Assembly: GCA_002794785.1 (NCBI GenBank) | Contig: NBBA01000004.1 | Coordinates: 558,001 to 622,000, forward strand | DNA from: Coniferiporia sulphurascens | Lineage: Eukaryota; Basidiomycota; Agaricomycetes; Hymenochaetales; Hymenochaetaceae | Length of the DNA: 64,000 bases | Direction: 5' to 3' | Shown here: piece after piece, positions 12,283 to 23,330 of the stretch | Position numbering within the stretch: the first letter of the stretch is position 1 | Layout of the letters: every line of letters begins with the position of its first letter | The notes under the pieces: model-generated | What the model saw: only the letters and a program-made list of their open reading frames with translations | Told to the model about the DNA's origin: nothing | The model's database searches: none | Translations under genes and position numbers: made by a program

Positions 12283-12840
12283 GCGTCTGGGAAAGACATT
12301 ACGGTTGCGGGTGACACTTGCTTGCGAGGGAAGACCGGACGCGACGCGGTCGGGTCGTTGACCAAACGATAGGATAACACGTTCACTTCTGGTTATTTGT
12401 TGCTACCCTTGTAATGCATTACTCCGAACTATTCAACAAATTAGTAGACTTCCAATTCCAATTCCGATCTTCGATATGAATAGCGTTGGTCTACCAAACG
12501 TTCGTCCAGAGTTCGAGTCCAATTGCAAGTCACTTCGCACGAAATCTGTTTTTGGTTGCTTAGTTAAACCAAACTACGTAATGTGAATAACGTAAGTTCA
12601 TGATGGCAGCTGTAAATTCCCTTTTGCGTCAAAAAAGGAGCTCCGCTTGAACTGGTCGCCTGGCGCCGCCGTTCCGGTTTGTGCCAGAGTCGTTCCCCAC
12701 CACAGCCGACGACGACGAAGACACACGCTGGCCTCTGCTCTTTATTCTGTACTTTAACATTATACTCTTCTATTCTGTCGGGTCTCCGGTTCTCCGCCCT
12801 CTTGCCCAAATCACGACTCGACTGACTTGATTAAACAACC
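12283..12840. other. Intergenic region upstream of U1-70K gene
   Basis: This 558 bp spacer should contain the COX12 3' UTR and the U1-70K promoter. A tRNA B-box-like word near 12,515 was examined and rejected. No gene or repeat was seen. Confidence 0.5.
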
Positions 12841-14339
12841 ATGCCGGGAACGCATCTTCTTCCAGCTAATCTTCTCAAACTCTTTGCCCCTCGCCCTCCT
12901 TTACCATACATCCGGCCAGTAGGGAAGGACCCGGACCGTATTCACAACAAGAACGTTTTTGGTGTTGCCTCTTTGCTCTTGAAGCTTAATGAAGAGAGCA
13001 CGCAGGGCCTAATTGAAGCGGGGACACAGGAGCTGCCGGATGGTATGGAAGAAGGCGAAGAGCCTGTGTTCACGCTCGCGGAGGAGACCCGGCGGCAGAT
13101 CAAGAGGGAAGAGCGGAAGAAGGCCAAGGAGGAAAAATTCAAAACTGCCAAAGAAACGTGTATGGTTTTTTTCTTCCCTGTTGCAAGTTCACAATTTGAC
13201 GACAGTTTGATTTTATAGACAAGCCAGCTGAGGACCCCGAAGCAGTCGGTGACCCGTACAAGACACTTTTCGTTGCACGCCTTGTGAGCAGCGCTAATCT
13301 TTTGTTTTCGTCCGGAGATTTATTAACCATATTACGCAGAATAAAAATGCCAGCGAAAGTGACCTTCGAAGAGACTTTGAAGGGTATGGTACTATTGAGC
13401 GTGTAAGGATTGTCCGGGATAAGAGGGGCCGCAGCAGGGGCTACGCTTTTATCGTTTATGAACGAGAACGCGATATGAAAGGTGAAATAATTTTGTTCTA
13501 TCAGACTAAGAAAGGTAGGGGAAACTCCGGCTGAACTATCTAAAAACTAGCTGCCTATAAAGAAGCCGATGGTTTGCATATTCTTGGAAAGCGCATTCTG
13601 GTCGACGTAGAGCGCGGAAGAACGGTTCGCGGCTGGAAACCGCGTCGATTGGGTGGAGGACTTGGTGGGCGTCCAAAGCCGGAGCCGTCAATCCCTCTTA
13701 GTGCAAGTGTTGTTGCTCCTCGGGGAGGTGGGGGTTTCCGTGGTGAAGGACGAGGTGGGTTCGGCGGCGGACGCGGGAGAGGTTTCGGCGACAGGCCCGG
13801 AGGCGGTGGGTTCGGTGGCGGCCGAGGGGGAGGAGGATTCCGCGGCGGGGGATTCAACGGAGGGCCACCTGCGCGCGGGGGTGGTGGTTTCGGGCCGCGC
13901 GATGATGGATATGGGAGTAGAGGTGGTGGTCCCCCAGGGGGTGGAGGGTTTGGAAATGCTGGCGGCGGCGGCGGCGGATTCCGGTTAGTTCCATTCGCTT
14001 TCTTTTACGATTTCCTTGAACCTCTCCATTATTTGTGTCATTTGAGCATCATTGCCTGGTGGTGGGACTTTGTTCTTTGCAATATGTTTTCCCCCACACT
14101 ACACGTCCTTCAAGCCTCTCTTTCAATCGAAGTGGATTGCTAACGTTGTTCTATTTGCTATGCACAGCGGTCGTGGTGGGGGTATTGGATACCAAAGCGG
14201 CGGATTTTCCGGTGACGCCAATGGATATGGCGGACCTGGTGGGTACGGCAGTGGTCCTCCTTCTGGTGGTCCTCCCAGTGGGTTCAAGAGGGAGGGCGGT
14301 GGGTATGACGACCGTGACGCGAAACGGCCGCGCTATTGA
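12841..14339 (+). CDS. SNP1: U1 snRNP 70 kDa protein (U1-70K)
   Basis: Binds stem-loop I of U1 snRNA and helps define 5' splice sites. Exons 12841-13159, 13219-13283, 13340-13481, 13551-13983 and 14168-14339 give 376 residues. The N-terminus ([18 protein letters not shown]) is the conserved U1-70K tail, followed by a basic helix ([18 protein letters not shown]). The RRM has RNP2 LFVARL at 123-128 and RNP1 RGYAFIVY at 161-168. After [18 protein letters not shown] the C-terminus is a long Gly/Arg (RGG) region, not the RS/RE repeats of animals, and ends DAKRPRY. The fourth intron (13984-14167, 184 nt) is much longer than the others and lies inside the RGG region, so alternative C-termini are possible. 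Confidence 0.94.
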
Positions 14340-16281
14340 GAGCCGGGGTGAAAAAAACTACGCTTTTCCTGCCCCCGCTGATTCTTCGCTGATCTGGCAG
14401 ATGTTATTTTATGTTTTATGCACACACATCATTACGGCTCGGACTTGGTAGGCGCATTTTTGCTCTTTTCCATGACGAGGCATGTAAGTGCACGTTCTCT
14501 TCTTATTTCCCTCTTAGGGCTGCTCCCTGTCTCCTTGCCACCTTTGCTTTCCTGTTGCTTTCTCGTTTGCTCCCCACTGTTTCGAGCGTCTCTGTTAGTT
14601 GCGTAAGTATCGAACTCCGGGTATATGTGCCGGCCGCAACAAAGATAGGCAAGTATAAAACTACGGTGGTAATGTAATCGTGTCAAGTAAGACTTGTGAT
14701 ACAAACTGTTGTCCGCTTGCCACGAGTCCGGGTCGGGTCCGATCTGATGTGTTGTGTGTGTGTTTTTTGTTTGTTTTTTCTTCGCCAAACGAATGGGCGC
14801 GCTGAAAAGCCTGGGCGAAAAAAAAAAGAAGGAATGATGGGAGACTCGAGGGAGGTTCGAGCTGGAACATTCCTACGACCCCTCGTAGTCAAGACCCTTT
14901 CTGGCGCGGGGGTTGTGTGCCTGCGACTTGTCCCCTTCGGGTTTTCCGCCCGCAAACACCAGCCCTGGGGCGGGGCACCGATGCAAGAAAATGGGGTCGG
15001 ACCCGGCGCCCGTGGGGGGTCAGCATTGTGAAGATGGCTCCTCGGAACGCCTATAGCGTCCGCCGAGCGTTGAGCCGACAGTCGCCACCATGAGGCTTTG
15101 CTCACACGTCTTGGCGGCCCTCGATGCCAGCCATGCTTTTAATCTTAGCCTCTCTTCAACCACCTCACGTAACATGCCATTAGTGGTCTTATAGCCGTGG
15201 CTGTCGCCAGAGAGACGCGGCGCGACCGTGCCGTCGCGCGCGGGAGCCCGGGCGAGGGACGAAAAGCGCGGGATGGACGAATTCTGACGTCGAGGTCGTC
15301 AAGCGACGCGCCGCAGCGGCGGCTTGGACTTGCTTATTTTCTCTTCTCCGTTGCTGCAGCCGGTGCCTGGAAAAAGGGGCAGACGATCATGAAAAGGACC
15401 TTCTAAGGCCTAGCCGTGCCCGCACTCTTGAAGCCGAAAGATCTCGTCTGCAGCAAAACACCCGGATTTCCTTCCGTGACAAACAGCCCCCCTCTCGCTA
15501 ACCTGGATGCCGCCTATCTGCTCAACTTATCGACGGAATCCGCTCGGCCTCGATTTTGCGCGTTTTTGTACCATCTGGCCTGGCGAAACTGCGCCGGCAC
15601 AAGCCCGGCCCTTTCCTTAAAGCCATGTCGTCGCCTCTTGCCCGCGTTCCCTTCTCTGCTCCAGTCCGCTGCCACAGGCAACCAGACTACCAGAAGCCTT
15701 TTTCGGTTTTCCCTGTTTCCTTGCCACTGGTATTCGTATTCTGCCCGGAACCTGGCTGAGCGCGCTTTGATCGGCTCCTCTTCGGCAACGGTAAGCTACA
15801 AAGCGCATTCCCCGACTTTCCTCTCTCGCTGACTCTCTCCTGCTCTCCTTTCCTCCGTCCACTGTCCCTGCTTTGTTCCTTTCCTCTCTCGTCTCGTTTC
15901 CTCCGGGCCCACATTCATTTACACTCGCTATCGTTTGCTATTCCGCTCCTTGCTTTCACTCTGTCATTCCTTGATCTACACACGACGCCTTGGCACACTC
16001 GTTAACTCCCCTCTTTTCTTTTCTTCTTCTCTATCATCAATTAACTCTCTTTTTGATTTTCGTTCTTGATCTGAACAACCCGTCCTTGTCATTGTCCGGC
16101 TGCGCCGTGCGCATTATATCGGATCGCTGTCTTGTCCAGGAATACCTTCACTTTCCGACCTACAACCCCGTTTTCATCACCACGCGTGGACGCGCCTTTC
16201 CCTGGCTCCGTTCACGACGTCAGCATTTCCAATCTGGCGACCACTCTTCTGACTAATTTTGCGTCTTGGGACTTCCTGGGC
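14340..16281. other. Long intergenic region upstream of homeodomain gene
   Basis: About 1.9 kb with no gene recognised. It holds the U1-70K 3' UTR and then the upstream region of the homeodomain gene. From about 15,830 to 16,080 the + strand is strongly pyrimidine-rich, as often found near fungal transcription starts. A frame open from about 16,076 to 16,288 runs into the proposed start codon but has no ATG of its own, so a further 5' coding exon cannot be excluded. The length suits a regulated developmental gene, which is inference. Confidence 0.5.
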
Positions 16282-18303
16282 ATGGAGTGTTAGTATTCAC
16301 TTCCTTCTACTATCGAGGACGATCTCATACTTATTAGCGCTCTCTTCCCACAGCCAAAGATCCGCTACTCCCGTTCGACAGTCTCTCTGGACTTCACAGC
16401 CGTGTCAGGCTTCCTCATCTCACTCTAGAGTCAACATCTAAATTTGATCCTACCGAGCGCATTTCCCTTGTCACGGAGTCTGCGGTGTCCTCGCCCAGCG
16501 CATCTATGTCCCCCAGGACGCCTGCGGACACACCTCTCTCAGCTTCCACTGACGTTCCCCCGGATTCCCCTAACGTCGATACAGAAACAATAGACTCACC
16601 ATCCGACTCAGTACGGATGCGGTCCGCTAGCAACTCGGCCTCGACCTCCAAGTCAAGGGCAGGCGAGCCCCGGGAGAAACGCAAGCGCTCGCGGGTTACG
16701 CCAGAGCAACTCACACATCTCGAACGGTTTTTCGCAGCTGATAGGAGCCCTACCGCCGCTCGGCGCAGGGAAATATCGGAACTACTGGGTATGCAGGAGC
16801 GCCAAACGCAGATTTGGTTCCAAAATAGGTGAGCGGCATGCAGCGTTTTTTGTGCGGGGTTGTCATGGATATTGATTGCGTTCTCTTATTGAATCCAGAC
16901 GCGCGAAGGCGAAGCTGTTGGATGGTAAGAAGTCTCGCTACCCCGGGGGCGAATGGACTGAAACGCCGCCCGACACGCCGCCTCAGCTAAGTGCTGGGTT
17001 TGAAGCAGACTTACACAGCCTTATCCATGAAGATCAGCGTCAGTCTAAAAAATGGGTTTATTCTGCTGACGCATGTTGATTTATGATTTATGCAGCTATT
17101 TCAATCATTCCCTGTACGGACTTGTCTGTCGGGTCTTGGCGACGCATCGCTACTGGAAAGCACGATCTTGTTGCATACGTTTGCGAGACCAAACAATGCT
17201 TGACATGGTTCATCCACTCCGCGGGCTACGGATTTAAAATGGAGATCCCCTTCGAAACGATTACACATACGGAGTTCCGCCATGTGAGCCCTGGCGAAGG
17301 CCTTGCGTCCTTCCATCTTTCCCAACCCCCCGCTTTTTTTCTTGAGAATATTGTCTCGCCGCACTCAGTTGGTGGATCTAGCGCTATGCTTGTCAAAAAC
17401 TGGAAAAAATGCTCTGACTGGACAGAGGGTACACAAGCGTCCTTGGTTCTACGACACGACCTTATTGGTTCTGCGGTGCAACTGGCTCATGTGTTGAATG
17501 ACCTGAAAGACCGACGGACTCGCTCGAGCATTCCACTGCTGAGCCCCGCGGCTTATAGTCCAAATGAAATGCTTAGTACCCCCATCTCTGCCGGGTCGAT
17601 GTCGATGCAAATACCTCAGCCACCTCTCGCAAGCCTCCAGTCTGACGCCTTCTCTGAGCTCCAGCAACGGCCGGCATATTTTGGGCACTCCAGAAAGCGG
17701 TCAAACTCGGGGCCGCCGGCACTTGCACGAAATGTCCCGGGCTCATACGTGGATAATTTCCCCCCTGCTGCCACTATTCCAGAGCACAGTGCTGCCCATC
17801 CTTATTCTGCGGGGTATACATCAACATCATTTGACAGGCCGTCACAAATTGCTACGTATTCGTATGGGCAACGAGTAGCTTCGGACTACTTGCCGAGCTC
17901 ACTACAGTCACCGCATATGCAGCAGTCCATGCAAGACCCGTCAATGCCGGACTACAGCAGCGTTCCCATTTCTCATGGGCCGTCGCATCGGCACTTCTCC
18001 GGGCCGAACACGACACATTTTTTCCCGTCGAGCCGTAATTCCCCTCCCTTACATCTTAACGTCCCACAGCATCCTTCTTCGCAACTGTCCCATATTGTTT
18101 CTCCCTCTTCTCCGCTCGTCTCATCGCCATACAATGCAGGTCCATCGATGAGCGTTCCCGGATTATCATACTTCGGACATAGAGAGCCGCAGGGCCAGGG
18201 GCCTCGCGGCAGTCCCAGCCTCGATTCTGGCTCGCTAGTCGGTGCCTTTGGAACCTCGTCTTCATCTAAAACAACCAACTCCCCGCCTCAGCCATCGATG
18301 TGA
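16282..18303 (+). CDS. Homeodomain transcription factor
   Basis: DNA-binding regulator, nuclear. Exons 16282-16288, 16354-16828, 16899-17038 and 17096-18303 give 609 residues. The homeodomain (about residues 108-167) reads RVTPEQLTHLERFFA to QTQIWFQNRRAKAKL; helix 3 has the invariant WF.NR, and intron 2 splits its first Arg. A second conserved block follows: SIIPCTDLSVGSWRRI, KHDLVAYVCETKQCLTWFIH and GYGFKMEIPFETI, found with this homeodomain type in mushroom-forming fungi. The rest is Ser/Pro-rich and probably disordered. Start: ATG at 16282 gives MES before a 65 nt intron; an ATG at 16506 inside exon 2 is a shorter alternative. Relatives control fruiting-body development, but I cannot assign this one to a named Hom gene. 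Confidence 0.85.
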
Positions 18304-19918
18304 TGGACAAGGAGGATCTTCTATCCGATGGTTGTGTTCTTCCCATCGCTTTCCTCAACTTTCATCTGCATTACCGAGACACATGTGCTCGTATACCCTC
18401 AAATAGCTCACTGTCATCTCCGTGTTGTCCCTTTTTGGTTTCTGCGGTCCAAGTACAAGGCTTCTCTTTACTCTCTTCGTCGATGCCCGTGGTGATTTAT
18501 TGGATTCCGTTCCTCTTCCTCTGCAGTCGTCTCATTCTCATCTTCTCCTCGCCGCGCACATCTGTCAAAAGTCGAACCAATTCCTTATACCATTACTGTG
18601 TTGATCGCCCTTTCTGTAGCCAAAAGTTTCTCCTTTTCTACCCCCCTTACGTAGTATACTGGCTTCACGCCTCAACATGTTATAACACCGAACAAATCAA
18701 GAAGTCCCCTCAGCCGAGTTTGGTGCTGCCAATTAGTCGAGAAAAGCGGCCGAGAACTCGAGCTGATCTGTATTGTTACGGATAGAAAGTCTAATCGAAA
18801 GTCTAATCACTTGCTGGCTGAAAGTGGTCTAGTGCGGAAGGGGATGCCACGCTACGAATATCGATTCCCTTAGTCAATTCTTAGCTTTGCTTCGAGCACA
18901 CCGTTAACTTTATCATACACCCGGGTCCCGACAAAGGGAACGTAAAGGTCCGCCAGGGAATGACCCTTTGATCGTGCCTTGCCGTTGCCGCGGTGACAGA
19001 AGGGCGCAAACAGGCTTCCACTGGGCAGGCAAGCAATATATATTGAACAAGGCAGCAGCAACCAGTATTAATCTTACCGACGCCCTGCTAAAAAAAAAGA
19101 AGCTCATCGAGAAGACTAGTTCTTCCTGTGGGCAGACTGGCGACCACAACGGTAAGCCTGTTAACGCACAAGACAAGTGATGGTGCCTCTTGTAACGACA
19201 TAATTAACGGAATGACAATCGTAGCGACTACTGTCGTTCTAAGTGCGCGTTCACACCCAACGCGCCACTGGACTTGCCGGCAGAACAGCAAGGGAAGCCA
19301 GACCGGGACTGGATATAGTCCGCTCCGGTGTTCGGGAAGATTGTGGCAATTCGACATTAAATCCCGAGGAGAGCCTGGGCTTCGCCGCCTAGAACGTACA
19401 AGCATGTGGAGACACGAAAGTGGGAAATACGTTGCAGGAAGGGTTTTTTGTAAGCCTAATTCAGATAGGAGAAAACTACGAATACGAGCATAAACGATAT
19501 TTGCGTCGTGAATGAGCTTGTGCGGCCTACCGATCTTGAATCACTGGCATGCAGGGTTGTATTCGTGTACGTGGCATTTTATGCACCCGAACGAGTCAAC
19601 ATGCAAGGGGAGAGCGTCAGACATCTTGACGGCGTGAGGAAAAGTGCGCTGAGTGATGGAAGGGGACGGGAAAGGGGTGGAGACGAGATACAAAGGGTAA
19701 GGAGCGCTGGTACCTGCTACCAGTGGGGTTAACCCAGATCCTTCGTGAAGGACCGAAGTCTCCAGTAAGGCGATGTCGGGGATGTCGCTTGGATACGGGT
19801 GGCCTTCAAGCCTGTGATATTTTCGGGAGAGAAGCAAAGGAGGGAATGTGCGATCACTTGGCAGCTATACCTCGGTAAGGCAAGCCCGGTGGGCTCGGAC
19901 ATGTGCACGCAAAATTTT
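18304..19918. other. Intergenic region between convergent homeodomain gene and RRP41
   Basis: About 1.6 kb between two 3' ends. The first few hundred bases are T/C-rich and likely 3' UTR of the homeodomain gene. No long coding exon, repeat or tRNA gene was recognised in the rest. Confidence 0.45.
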
Positions 19919-20838
19919 TTAGTCAATCTGCATTTCATTGCCTTCGTCTACCCTATGCTGAGTCGCGCCTTCTGCGTGCGTCCCGGCGTCTAGAGCGCGT
20001 GCAAGCACCTCGGTCCGAGCCATAACTGCACGTCGCATCTCCTTGTGGACTACTTTGCCTGCCTCGCAGGCAAGCTTGAATATCTCCTGGAAGCGATCTG
20101 CATGAAGGCGAGTCTCGAGCGTCACGAGCGTCACTTTGTCCGTGCGGGGCATAACGGCTGCGGTTAGATGGGGTATGTCGTTCTCCTCTAAGGTCGATAG
20201 ATCAAGAAGCGGGTATGTCGCGTGCACGCCCGCTGATACGGCACAAACGTAATCGAAAAGGGAGATACCCGCGGTGATGAGTGCGAGCGTCGTTGCATTG
20301 ATAGATGTGCTCAGAAGTCCGCCGTCCAATTGCAGTACCTGGACAAATATGTCTATTTGGGACCGAGGATAGAGATGTACTTGGATGACTGGTTCGAAGG
20401 TAGCCTTGATAGCAGCGGCGAACTCCAAAATCCGTCTGATAGTTACGCATTTGATCAGGGTTCAAGGGAGGAATATCTACAGTAATTTTAGCTTACTTGT
20501 CGTTTTTGGACCGTCTTCTCCTTTCACTGGAGCTGAATGCAGCGACGTTGACCTCGACGTTGACGTTCGCGCGATTGTGTATCGTCTGAGAGCGGCTTTT
20601 TGCTTCCCGTGGACCAAAGACCGTTACAAGCACCTGCGTAAGACCTTGCGAGACCAGTGCGGAGCCGTCTGCTTGCCCCCGGACGGAAAGGTCGAAGGTA
20701 ATGTCGCGCAACTCGTGCTGTCGACGCCCATCGGAACGATATCCGCCGTCGTTAATGATCTCAACGCGCGATGCCTAGAGTGCTCATCAGCTAGAGGAAA
20801 CAGCTTAGAGCAATAATATAAAAAGTAAAACTTACCAT
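19919..20838 (-). CDS. RRP41: Exosome core subunit Rrp41/Ski6
   Basis: RNase PH-fold subunit of the nine-member exosome ring for 3'-5' RNA decay and processing. Exons: 20838-20836 (only the ATG is coding), 20774-20497 and 20435-19919, 265 residues. The family start NDGGYRSDGRRQHELRDI, the core RANVNVEVNVAAF, the join DKRILEFAAAIKATFEPVI, and YPRSQIDIFVQVLQLDGG, LDLSTLEENDIPHL and EIFKLACEAGKVVHKEMRRA are all present. Both introns are 61 nt. Intron 1 follows the start codon directly, so regulation through splicing is conceivable. Head-to-head with RFT1 with 102 bp between start codons. Confidence 0.93.
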
Positions 20839-20940
20839 GGTGAACGCGTCCAAGGTGTGTCTGCCCCGAACAGGCAGGCGCGTCGCGCGCGAGCGCGTAG
20901 CAGCAGATTCGGACCTCGTCGTTCATCGACACGAACAACG
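20839..20940. promoter_or_regulatory. Divergent promoter, RRP41 / RFT1
   Basis: Only 102 bp separate the two outward-facing start codons, the shortest such spacer here. Both 5' leaders and core promoters must fit in it or overlap the genes. Confidence 0.5.
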
Positions 20941-23071
20941 ATGGGCACAAAACATGACCGCCCGGAACGCTTGCCAACGCCTCCTGCTCCGGACCTTACT
21001 GGTGTCGCGCTCAGGTCTGCGTCGTCGCTTATGGGCCTTCAGCTCCTCTCGCGCCTCGTCACGTTCGCTCTCAACCAGGCCTTGGTCCGTCTCGCATCAC
21101 CTGCTGTCTACGGAACAGCATCGGTCCAGCTTGAGCTCCTTCTAAACACCATTCTTTTCCTAAGTCGCGAGGGGATCCGAAACGCTTTGCTCAGGGCTAA
21201 TAGTGACGAGAAACAGCAGAAAGACAGCGCCGTCCTCGTCTCAAATATTGCTCTGCTACCAGTCTATTTTGGCATACAGGTTTCTGTCTTGACTTCGGTC
21301 ACGTACTACTATTATGCCTCCGTGGCAACGAAGGAGCTACCCTTTTTCAACCTCACCGTACTTATGTACACCGCCGCAGCCGTACTAGAGTTGTTCAGTG
21401 AGCCCATGTACATAAAGTGCGTCTTTCTCTAGTGCTGGATCTAATTTATATTGAGCACGAAAGAAGATCAGTGCAGTCCTTTGACTCTGGCGTACGTGTG
21501 CGGGCGGAAGGGAGCGCAGTCGTAGCCAGGAGTGTCACTACCGTCGCTGTCCTTGTCTTCGATTCGTATACTGGAAGTACGGGTTACTTTGGATTAATGG
21601 CTTTCGCTCTGGGTCAACTGGCATATGCTGTTGTGCTGCTTCTGGGTTATGCGCGTAAATACGGAAATTCCGTTTCTTATGCCTTCCACCATTCAAAGGT
21701 CGAGAAGGCACCCACTCCCAGGTAGTTTAGCTAATATCTTATCGGCGAAATACCTCTCACTTACAACACGCCAGCTTTACCACGACGTTTAATCTGCTAT
21801 CAATACTCAAAAAGTACTTTGATGAAAGATTGCTCGAAGTCTCTCTAGCGCTAACTGCGCAGGGTTTTGTGAAACACATCCTGACTGAAGGTGACAAGGT
21901 AAAGTGTTCTGATTTAGCTGATTTTCGCACGTAACAACTGAATATGCATCTTACAGATAATAATATCACGTTTCAGTCCGTTGAAGGACCAGGGTGGGTA
22001 TGCCGTCGCAACCAACTACGGTGAGTGCTCCCTGTTATTCTTTTCGATGCCCATCCTCCTTCCTCATCAATTGAATATTTATAACAATCGTAGGCGCGCT
22101 GGTTGCACGCATCTTCTTCCAGCCGATAGAGGAAACGTCACGGCTCTTCTTCTCAAAAACTCTATCGATGCATAACACCAACGGCCTGGACGCAAACGCT
22201 CTTCACTCCGCACTCTCTCGTCTTGGCTCCATGCTGCTCATATATACCCACTTCAGTCTTTTTGTGCTTTGTCTGGTGCCGCCATATTTGGGCATTGTAT
22301 TGTCGGTGATACTACCCGCAAGGTCCGCATTAACTTTAACTAATTCGATAAGGGGCGTTACCAGGATAAATCTGAGCTAGGTATCTGAACACGAGTGCAC
22401 CCGCTTTACTATCCGCATGGGTATGGTACATCCCCGTCCTGGCGATCAATGGAGTCCTCGAGGCGTTCGTTTCAAGTGTGGCTTCACCAAAGGATTTGGC
22501 CAAACAGTCGCAGTATGTTTCAGGCCCTTGCTACATACATTAATTCCTAAAACAAAGTATTGCCTAGGTGGATGGCGGGCGCTTCCGTGGCGTATATTGG
22601 ACTGGCCGTCGTCCTCTACAATGTGGTTGGGCTCGGTGACACCGCTGTTGTCTATGCCAACATTGCGAATTTAGTTGCTCGCATCTTCTACTGCCTCCAT
22701 TTCGTCTCTTTTGCCGCAAGACAACATAGAGTTAAATTGCCTTCGTGGAGAGACGTTTTCCCACCCCTCCCCATCTTAGTTTGTTTAGGGATTGTTAGTG
22801 TAGTAACGCGCGCGAGCTACCGGATCCTTGGCGTTGGGAGCGTCGTAAAAGGAGTGGAGGGAGGGATACTCAAGTCAAAACCTTGTATCCTTCATCTTGG
22901 CGTCGGTGTTACTTGTGGGCTAATAACGCTAATTTTCTGGTGAGCATCCTGTTATTTTTAGGCCCTCGAAACCGAAATGCTGATCTTGCAAACAGTTTTT
23001 TGTCTGAAAAGCAGAAGATAAAACAATTCGCATCCATGATTTTTAACCGTCCTCGGACAAAAACGCAGTAA
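20941..23071 (+). CDS. RFT1: Rft1, ER membrane protein of the N-glycan lipid pathway
   Basis: Polytopic ER protein needed for N-glycosylation, linked to flipping Man5GlcNAc2-PP-dolichol; whether it is the flippase is disputed. Exons 20941-21416, 21467-21721, 21775-21898, 21957-22020, 22094-22322, 22381-22512, 22568-22939 and 22996-23071 give 575 residues. Family blocks: SASSLMGLQLLSRLVTFALN, REGIRNALLRA, VRVRAEGSAVV, SRFSPLKDQGGYAVATNYG, ARIFFQPIEETSRLFFSKTL, NTSAPALLSAWVWYIPVLAI and NGVLEAFVSSVASPKDL. About a dozen hydrophobic segments run along it. The last small exon (FLSEKQKIKQFASM, basic cytosolic tail) is inferred from frame; skipping that intron would end the protein at 22942 instead. 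Confidence 0.92.
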
Positions 23072-23330
23072 CCTGGGACATGGACCTGTAGAGGGCTCTA
23101 TCACTACTTATACAATATGCTACCTGTATTTATCTGAAGTTGTGCAATCCTGATAATTTAAGACACGTACTAATGGAGGAAAAGGATTGGCCAACCGATA
23201 TGGCAGTTGAGCAAATGAAAAAGTGCTAAGCTCAGCGCGACTAGAGTGTGCCCCACCGCCAGGTCGATTAACGACCTTGGCTCTGGCAGCCAATACTCCA
23301 TGCTGACCCTCCCGGCGATTTCTAAAGAAT

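Noticed and set aside
12505..12540. tRNA B-box-like word gttcgagtcc
   Set aside because: The bases around it do not form a T-arm, and although possible acceptor ends nearly pair (gacttcc and gcaagtc) no D-arm or anticodon arm can be drawn.
13555..13857. Minus-strand proline-rich open frame opposite U1-70K
   Set aside because: It is the complement of the Gly-rich RGG repeats of U1-70K; GC-rich repeats give long antisense frames.
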